Shown piece after piece: positions 24,669 to 26,986 of a stretch of 26,986 nt of DNA. The translations under genes were made by a program, and so were the position numbers. Within the stretch, counting starts at the first letter, position 1. Each line of letters starts with the position of its first letter. The stretch is taken from positions 1 to 26,986 of the forward strand of contig JBFFMY010000037.1 of the NCBI GenBank assembly GCA_041563475.1, given 5' to 3'. The notes below the pieces were generated by a model. The model was not told the origin of the DNA. It made no database searches and saw only the letters and a program-made list of their open reading frames with translations. The DNA is from CAJXZP01 sp041563475. Its GTDB lineage: Bacteria; Bacteroidota; Bacteroidia; Flavobacteriales_G; Salibacteraceae.

Positions 24669-25490
24669 ATGGCAAATAGAAGTTGGACAACCATTAAGGA
24701 ATACCAAGATATTTACTTCGATTTTTTTGAAGGAATAGCAAAGATTACAATTAATCGACCAGAAGTGTATAATGCATTTCGTCCGCAAACCAATATGGAT
24801 ATGATTGATGCAATGAACATTGCGCGCGAGGATCCTAAAATTGGTGTGGTTGTTTTGACTGGGATTGGAGATAAAGCATTTTGTTCGGGTGGTGATCAAA
24901 ATGTAAAAGGCGTTGGGGGTTACGTGGGAGAAGATGGCGTGCCAAGATTAAACGTGTTGGATTTACACAAATTAATCAGATCTCTTCCAAAACCTGTAAT
25001 TGCCATGGTAAATGGTTATGCAATTGGTGGTGGACACGTATTACATGTAGTTTGTGACCTTACCATTGCTTCTGATAATGCACGTTTCGGTCAAACCGGA
25101 CCAAAAGTAGGAAGTTTTGATGGCGGTTTTGGTTCAAGTTATCTTGCGCGTCACGTTGGCCAAAAGAAAGCCAGAGAAATTTGGTTTCTATGTGAACAGT
25201 ACACTGCCGAAGAAGCCGAAAAAATGGGGATGGTTAATAAAGTAGTTCCATTAGCTGATTTGGAAGACACTACAGTGGAGTGGTGTAGAACAATAATGAA
25301 AAGAAGCCCCATGGCTTTGCGCATGTTAAAACGTGCTTTAAACGCAGAACTAGATGGTCAACACGGATTAATGGAATTTGCAGGTGACGCTACTATGATG
25401 TATTATTTAATGGAAGAAGCGCAAGAAGGAAAGCATGCATTTTTAGAAAAACGTGATCCTGATTTTCAGAAATTCCCAAAATTCCCTTGA
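24669..25490 (+). CDS. menB: 1,4-dihydroxy-2-naphthoyl-CoA synthase
   Basis: The 273-residue protein is a crotonase-family member with MenB hallmarks: RPEVYNAFRP (30-39), FCSGGDQ (71-77), NGYAIGGGH (115-123), QTGPKVGSFDGGFG (142-155) and REIWFLC. Length and order match E. coli MenB (285). MenB closes the naphthoate ring from o-succinylbenzoyl-CoA. Gly144 in QTGP is the residue type of bicarbonate-dependent MenB enzymes rather than the Asp-containing class; this is a family-based inference. It follows menD after a gap with an inverted repeat and precedes the rhomboid gene by 13 bases. Confidence 0.96.
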   Translation: MANRSWTTIKEYQDIYFDFFEGIAKITINRPEVYNAFRPQTNMDMIDAMNIAREDPKIGVVVLTGIGDKAFCSGGDQNVKGVGGYVGEDGVPRLNVLDLHKLIRSLPKPVIAMVNGYAIGGGHVLHVVCDLTIASDNARFGQTGPKVGSFDGGFGSSYLARHVGQKKAREIWFLCEQYTAEEAEKMGMVNKVVPLADLEDTTVEWCRTIMKRSPMALRMLKRALNAELDGQHGLMEFAGDATMMYYLMEEAQEGKHAFLEKRDPDFQKFPKFP

Positions 25491-25503
25491 TATAAAAAAG
25501 TAA

Positions 25504-26121
25504 ATGATAACACTCATAATAATTGCGATTACTTCAATTCTATCTATTGCTGCATTTAACAATAGGGATTTATTTAATCGATATCTTTTTGATCCCTATT
25601 TAGTCGTTCATAAAAAGCAATACTATCGAGTTATCACCCATGCCTTTTTGCATGGTGGATGGGCGCATTTGCTTGTTAATATGTTCGTGCTTTACCAATT
25701 TGGTGGTGCTGTGGAAAGATCTTTCGATAGCATTTTTGGCGGGAATGGATTTATTTTTTATTTGGTTTTATACTTCGGGGGAATCATTGCCTCTTCCTTA
25801 CCCACATTAAAAAAAGAAGCCGATAACCCCTATTACACTTCAATTGGCGCCTCCGGAGCTGTTTCAGCTGTTTTGTTTTCTTACATATTAATGTTCCCAA
25901 CTAGTATGTTAGGGTTTATGTTAGTTATTCCTATTCCAGCAATCGTTTTTGGGGTCTTATACATTTGGTATGAAAAAACAATGGCAGATAAAGGAATGAA
26001 TGATGGGGTTGGTCATGATGCGCATTACTTTGGGGCATTATTTGGAATTCTTGTCACCATTATTTTTAAACCAACCTTGGCTATCAATTTTGTAAATCAA
26101 ATTCTTCAAGTTTTACAGTAA
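25504..26121 (+). CDS. rhomboid family intramembrane serine protease
   Basis: The 205-residue protein has about six hydrophobic segments. The catalytic serine is Ser117 in GASG (115-118), the helix-4 motif of rhomboids. The second catalytic residue is probably His174 (HDAHYFGALFG, 171-181). The HLLVNM segment (55-60) matches the HxxxN motif that supports the oxyanion. Rhomboids cut membrane proteins within or next to transmembrane helices; the substrate is unknown. The stop overlaps the next start (TAATG). The gene lies between menB and the HAD phosphatase and may be part of the same transcript. Confidence 0.92.
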   Translation: MITLIIIAITSILSIAAFNNRDLFNRYLFDPYLVVHKKQYYRVITHAFLHGGWAHLLVNMFVLYQFGGAVERSFDSIFGGNGFIFYLVLYFGGIIASSLPTLKKEADNPYYTSIGASGAVSAVLFSYILMFPTSMLGFMLVIPIPAIVFGVLYIWYEKTMADKGMNDGVGHDAHYFGALFGILVTIIFKPTLAINFVNQILQVLQ

Positions 26122-26606
26122 TGGAAATGAGTAAAGCTGTTTTTCTAGATCGTGATGGAGTAATAAATCGTGAACGCGGTGATTACACGTTTAAGATCGA
26201 TGATTTTGAGCTGCTACCATCCGTTATTGAAGCCTTGAAAAAAGCACAAAAAAAAGGGTTTAAACTTATTGTAATCACCAACCAAGGAGGCATTGCTAAA
26301 GGACTATATACCCCTACTGAAGTAGAACTTTTACATGCCTATTTACGTAAAGAATTAGAAAAAGAAAATGTTTTTTTAACAGATATTTTTTACTCACCAC
26401 ATCATCAAGATTACAGTAAGTCTTTAGACCGTAAACCGGATTCTTTACTTTTTGAAAAAGCAATGGCCATTCATAAAATTAATCCGTTACAAAGTATCAT
26501 GATTGGAGACAGCGAAAGAGACATAATTGCTGCTAAAAAAGTGAACATCCACGGATTTCTAATTGAACCAAATTCTTCATTTGCCGAAATAATTGACAAA
26601 TTATGA
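26121..26606 (+). CDS. HAD-IIIA phosphatase, GmhB/HisB-N-like
   Basis: The 161-residue protein has the HAD motifs FLDRDGVIN (8-16, Asp10 nucleophile and Asp12), VITNQGGIAKG (about 51-61), the later Lys and GDSERDI (about 137-143). This is the class of D,D-heptose-1,7-bisphosphate phosphatase (GmhB) and the histidinol-phosphatase half of HisB. In these enzymes a loop binds zinc with Cys residues; here it reads SPHHQDYSKSLDRKP, so the Cys are absent. The family is firm but the substrate (heptose bisphosphate or another sugar phosphate) is uncertain. A second ATG at 26127 is also possible. Its stop overlaps the next gene by four bases (ATGA). Confidence 0.85.
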   Translation: MEMSKAVFLDRDGVINRERGDYTFKIDDFELLPSVIEALKKAQKKGFKLIVITNQGGIAKGLYTPTEVELLHAYLRKELEKENVFLTDIFYSPHHQDYSKSLDRKPDSLLFEKAMAIHKINPLQSIMIGDSERDIIAAKKVNIHGFLIEPNSSFAEIIDKL

Positions 26607-26986
26607 GTCTATATTTAAGTTTAAATGGAAAGTTACACCAATCGGATACCCCATTGTTTTCGGTAAACAATAGAGGATTTAAATATGGTGATGCCCTATT
26701 TGAAACCGTTAAATGCATTAATGGGACTCCCCTATTTCTTGAAGCTCATTTAAAGCGGTTATATGCTGGGATGGAATTGTTGGAGTTTGAATGGAATGAC
26801 CTTCTGCATAAATCCGTATTAAATGAGGATGCTCAAAGACTTTTGTCTAGAAACAGGCTAAATGAAGGTGCTAGACTTAGAATTACCGTATACCGAAATG
26901 ATGGGGGATTATATACTCCTAAAACAAATCAGGTTAGCGTTGTTTTAGAAACGTGGCCGAGTGCAAACAAATTTGAATTAAACACG
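26603..26986 (+). CDS. class IV aminotransferase / aminodeoxychorismate lyase-like (partial)
   Basis: I read this frame by hand. It starts at ATG 26603, overlapping the HAD gene, and stays open to the right edge (128 codons), so the C-terminal half is missing. It matches fold-type IV PLP enzymes: an N-terminal FSVNNRGFKYGDALFETVK (20-38), the family hallmark, followed by LFLEAHLKRLYAGMELL and GARLRITVYRNDGGLY. Candidates are aminodeoxychorismate lyase (PabC, folate synthesis), branched-chain aminotransferase or D-amino-acid transaminase. The position after chorismate-using menaquinone genes slightly favours PabC-type, but the catalytic Lys lies beyond the window. Confidence 0.85.
   Translation, partial: MSLYLSLNGKLHQSDTPLFSVNNRGFKYGDALFETVKCINGTPLFLEAHLKRLYAGMELLEFEWNDLLHKSVLNEDAQRLLSRNRLNEGARLRITVYRNDGGLYTPKTNQVSVVLETWPSANKFELNT

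Noticed and set aside
24585..24899. Minus-strand 104-residue frame over the menD-menB junction
   Set aside because: It is antisense to the start of menB, which is unmistakable, and its sequence has no family resemblance.
1..26986. RNA genes, CRISPR arrays, insertion sequences, phage or defence genes
   Set aside because: No direct-repeat array, transposase-type protein, integrase, tRNA cloverleaf or rRNA-like stretch was seen on either strand. The gene content is housekeeping and secretion related.

Overview
This is an AT-rich chromosomal window from a member of the Bacteroidota, most likely Flavobacteriales. Four things support this. Secreted proteins carry type IX secretion (T9SS) C-terminal sorting domains with YPNP-type motifs. 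Many genes have a TAnnTTTG -7 promoter element, which is typical of this phylum. Purine-rich Shine-Dalgarno sites are scarce. The genes encode menaquinone synthesis and several small outer-membrane beta-barrel proteins. I see no rRNA, tRNA, CRISPR array, transposase or phage gene. Most of the window reads as ordinary core genome.

Layout. 1-1255 (-) is the N-terminal part of a secreted M1 aminopeptidase that runs off the left edge. 1410-3201 (+) holds a CvfB-type S1 RNA-binding protein and an outer-membrane protein. 3224-4300 (-) is an AI-2E/PerM family permease. 4401-6599 (+) holds a TruC-like pseudouridine synthase, a small outer-membrane protein and a lipoprotein alpha/beta hydrolase. 6688-8017 (+) holds an IF-2 N-domain-like charged protein and a small acidic protein, closed by a terminator. 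8077-10125 (-) holds a hypothetical exported protein and a two-gene unit of a minimal T9SS-cargo protein plus a YceI-like protein. 10126-10579 is AT-rich and gene-free. 10580-14080 (-) is an operon of a U32-family, probably Fe-S, protein and an RND/MMPL exporter. 14154-14960 (-) is a T9SS-sorted protein with a CxxCH motif.

15119-19131 is a C1/molybdenum cluster. moeA (-) is divergent from fhs (+), and fdhD (+) follows in its own unit. Together these suggest that the cell matures a molybdenum formate dehydrogenase and can also feed formate into tetrahydrofolate C1 metabolism. 19185-20393 (-) is a Cys/Met-metabolism PLP enzyme.

20578-26986 (+) is a tightly packed run: secreted M43 metalloprotease, isochorismate synthase (menF), menD, menB, rhomboid protease, a GmhB-like HAD phosphatase and a class IV aminotransferase cut by the right edge. 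Several junctions overlap by 1-4 bases. The menaquinone genes here cover chorismate to isochorismate, the SEPHCHC step and naphthoate ring closure. The other men genes must lie elsewhere.

No clearly new defence or mobile system is visible. The items most worth a second look are the U32/RND operon, the moeA-fhs-fdhD grouping, two apparently leaderless promoters placed four bases before a start codon, the M43 protease translationally coupled to menF, and the IF-2-N-like charged protein.
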